From JAJRVM01 sp041752115 (lineage in GTDB: Bacteria; Planctomycetota; Planctomycetia; Pirellulales; Pirellulaceae), in assembly GCA_041752115.1 (NCBI GenBank), contig JBGSHS010000373.1, positions 11,791 through 75,790 of the forward strand: DNA of 64,000 nucleotides, written 5' to 3'. Positions 62,800 to 64,000 of this stretch are shown in pieces (position 1 is the first letter of the stretch; every line of letters starts with the position of its first letter). The translations under genes were made by a program, and so were the position numbers. The notes under the pieces are model-generated. The model worked only from the letters and a program-made list of their open reading frames with translations. It was not told where the DNA came from and ran no database searches.

Positions 62800-64000
62800 C
62801 TATTGGGCGGCAGTCGAAGGCCGGCTCTCCTGTTCCTGAAGTTGACGCACCCAACAACTCAAACATCGGCACTCTTCATCCCGCCCGCAGGTGCCTGCCA
62901 CGTCCTGATACGGCAGCGGTTGAATGGCAGCGTGCACCAGTTGGCGCATCTGCTGATAAGCCGGATCATCGACGCTGCTCCATCCGCCGTCACGCGTTGA
63001 AACCTGGCCCCATCCGCCGAATGCGATCGCCAGTGGGGCCTGCAAGATACGGCTCTCCTGCGGAATCGCGACATTCACGAGCGCGGCGAACGGTTGCTCT
63101 GCCCAGGCCGGGCCAAATCGCCGGAGAATCGCCGCGCGCAGGGCCTTTTCGCCCGCGGGATCGGGCTGTTGCCATTCCTCTTTGTTCCAGGAGTACGTGC
63201 CGTAAAGCGGCGCGTTGAGGTCAAGCCAGTCGATGATGCGATGCAGACTGCCGGAGTCAAGCTGAACACCTTCATGACCGCCCCGCAGGAATCCGGCCAA
63301 ACTTCCGCCCCGAGCAAAGTAATCGTCTGGCTCGCTATACCAACTCTCGCCACCATACTGTGCGATCCTGACGAGCGTCTCGTGACCTGTCAGCCCCACG
63401 TAGGAGGTGCTGGGCAGCAGTCTCCAGTGAGCCGCTGCCAGGCTTTCCTCGCTGACATCAAAGGAGCCAAGCAAGTTCACTCCGTTTACCTCCGGCTGCA
63501 GGCCATGGCACTGGATGCAGTATCGATCGAGCACCGGCTGCACGGTCTTCGCGAAGCTCAATCCGCCTTCGTAACGTGGGCCAGCGGGCGGCTCAATCTG
63601 GACCACCGGCTGCGCAGCGGGGAATTGGGATCCGGCCATAGGACTGGCATGCCGCGGCTCATGACACCCCACGCAACCGACTTGCTCGCCACCCTGTAAG
63701 TGCGTAAACGTGCGCATCGTCATAACTGCCTGACCATTCGCATCGAGCGCCTGGAATTGGAGTGGCACGCCGGCGGGAGCCTCGAATGCCACCGAACCAC
63801 TCGCATCCACGGGCACGGTACCGAGCACGCGTTTCAAGACATCGAAGTTCACGACGCTCGAATAGGGCACGCGTTGGGTGGGTTGCGGAATCAGCTGATT
63901 GACGCGCAGGTAGCGAATTGTGCCACGCGGAATCTCCTGCGTGCTCTGATAAACATCCTGCAGGTAGAAGATCCCTGACTCCTTGCCTGCATTGGCTTGC
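62800..64000 (-). CDS. HzsA-related dihaem c-type protein, 5' partial
   Basis: The C-terminal 400 or so residues of a larger protein; the frame is open to the window edge, and a GTG at 63870 is internal. Upstream codons read LQDVYQST, PRGTIRYLRVNQLIPQ, a conserved block of HzsA-like proteins. Two haem-binding motifs follow: CVGCHEPRH and CIQCHGLQP. HzsA is the catalytic subunit of hydrazine synthase in anammox bacteria, but HzsA-related proteins are common in other planctomycetes, and nothing else here suggests anammox metabolism. The protein is probably exported and redox-active. A DEECRCLSC stretch near the C-terminus may be another metal or disulfide site. Confidence 0.8.
   Translation of the reverse strand, partial: QANAGKESGIFYLQDVYQSTQEIPRGTIRYLRVNQLIPQPTQRVPYSSVVNFDVLKRVLGTVPVDASGSVAFEAPAGVPLQFQALDANGQAVMTMRTFTHLQGGEQVGCVGCHEPRHASPMAGSQFPAAQPVVQIEPPAGPRYEGGLSFAKTVQPVLDRYCIQCHGLQPEVNGVNLLGSFDVSEESLAAAHWRLLPSTSYVGLTGHETLVRIAQYGGESWYSEPDDYFARGGSLAGFLRGGHEGVQLDSGSLHRIIDWLDLNAPLYGTYSWNKEEWQQPDPAGEKALRAAILRRFGPAWAEQPFAALVNVAIPQESRILQAPLAIAFGGWGQVSTRDGGWSSVDDPAYQQMRQLVHAAIQPLPYQDVAGTCGRDEECRCLSCWVRQLQEQESRPSTAAQ

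Noticed and set aside
62800..64000. Evidence for anammox (hydrazine synthase)
   Set aside because: Only an HzsA-like protein is seen; HzsB/HzsC and hydrazine dehydrogenase are absent, and related proteins are common in non-anammox planctomycetes.

Overview
The window looks like a chromosomal segment of a planctomycete (Pirellulales/Planctomycetales type). The evidence is two DUF1559 prepilin-like proteins ending in the H-x9-DG motif (5995-7050, 35532-36518), PEP-CTERM sorting signals (30009-30719 and 40238-40630), a Tat-exported Gfo/Idh/MocA oxidoreductase, a secreted PQQ-repeat protein, an HzsA-like dihaem protein, and many exported carbohydrate-active proteins. DNA is GC-rich, so long antisense ORFs shadow many genes. 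I found no tRNA, rRNA or CRISPR array.

Layout. 1-13.4 kb: housekeeping and signalling genes (EEP hydrolase cut by the window edge, membrane metallophosphoesterase, PAS-GAF-REC protein, two tiny membrane/lipoproteins, DUF1559, GT-C-like membrane protein, coiled-coil membrane protein with a DnaJ-like Cys motif, DCC-family protein, DUF2461). 13.9-29.4 kb: exported glycan catabolism (alpha-glucuronidase-like hydrolase plus sialidase-like protein, DUF4091 hydrolase, Gfo/Idh oxidoreductase, a frame-shifted six-hairpin glycosidase, PQQ beta-propeller). 30-36.5 kb: PEP-CTERM protein, then a complete IS66 element (31631-35105) with an 8-bp target duplication that splits a small lipoprotein gene downstream of a DUF1559 gene. 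37.3-41 kb: purple-acid-phosphatase-like enzyme, DUF2975 membrane protein and a decayed, chimeric HTH gene. 41.1-49.8 kb: a 2,188-residue RHS protein with an unfamiliar C-terminal region, then an FGE-like protein with an in-frame TGA near its end. 49.8-58 kb: four beta-helix (pectate-lyase-like) secreted proteins, one fused to PDZ and discoidin-like domains. 58-64 kb: a P-loop kinase/PfkB fusion, a TPR-like protein whose signal peptide is separated by an in-frame TGA, a GH5 enzyme, and an HzsA-related protein that runs off the window.

The exported hydrolases, sialidase, beta-helix proteins and Gfo/Idh enzyme fit a heterotroph that degrades complex sulfated or acidic polysaccharides, with the kinase fusion possibly acting on released sugars. 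That linkage is inference from gene content; the genes are scattered on both strands, not in one operon.

Two non-coding themes stand out. A hairpin-bearing intergenic repeat occurs three times (13711-13811, 47713-47790, 62606-62726), and a 254-bp nested palindromic element lies at 20435-20688. The segment also holds several broken or mosaic genes (one IS-split, one frame-shifted, two with in-frame TGA, one chimera with a lost start codon), which suggests either active gene decay or residual sequence errors.
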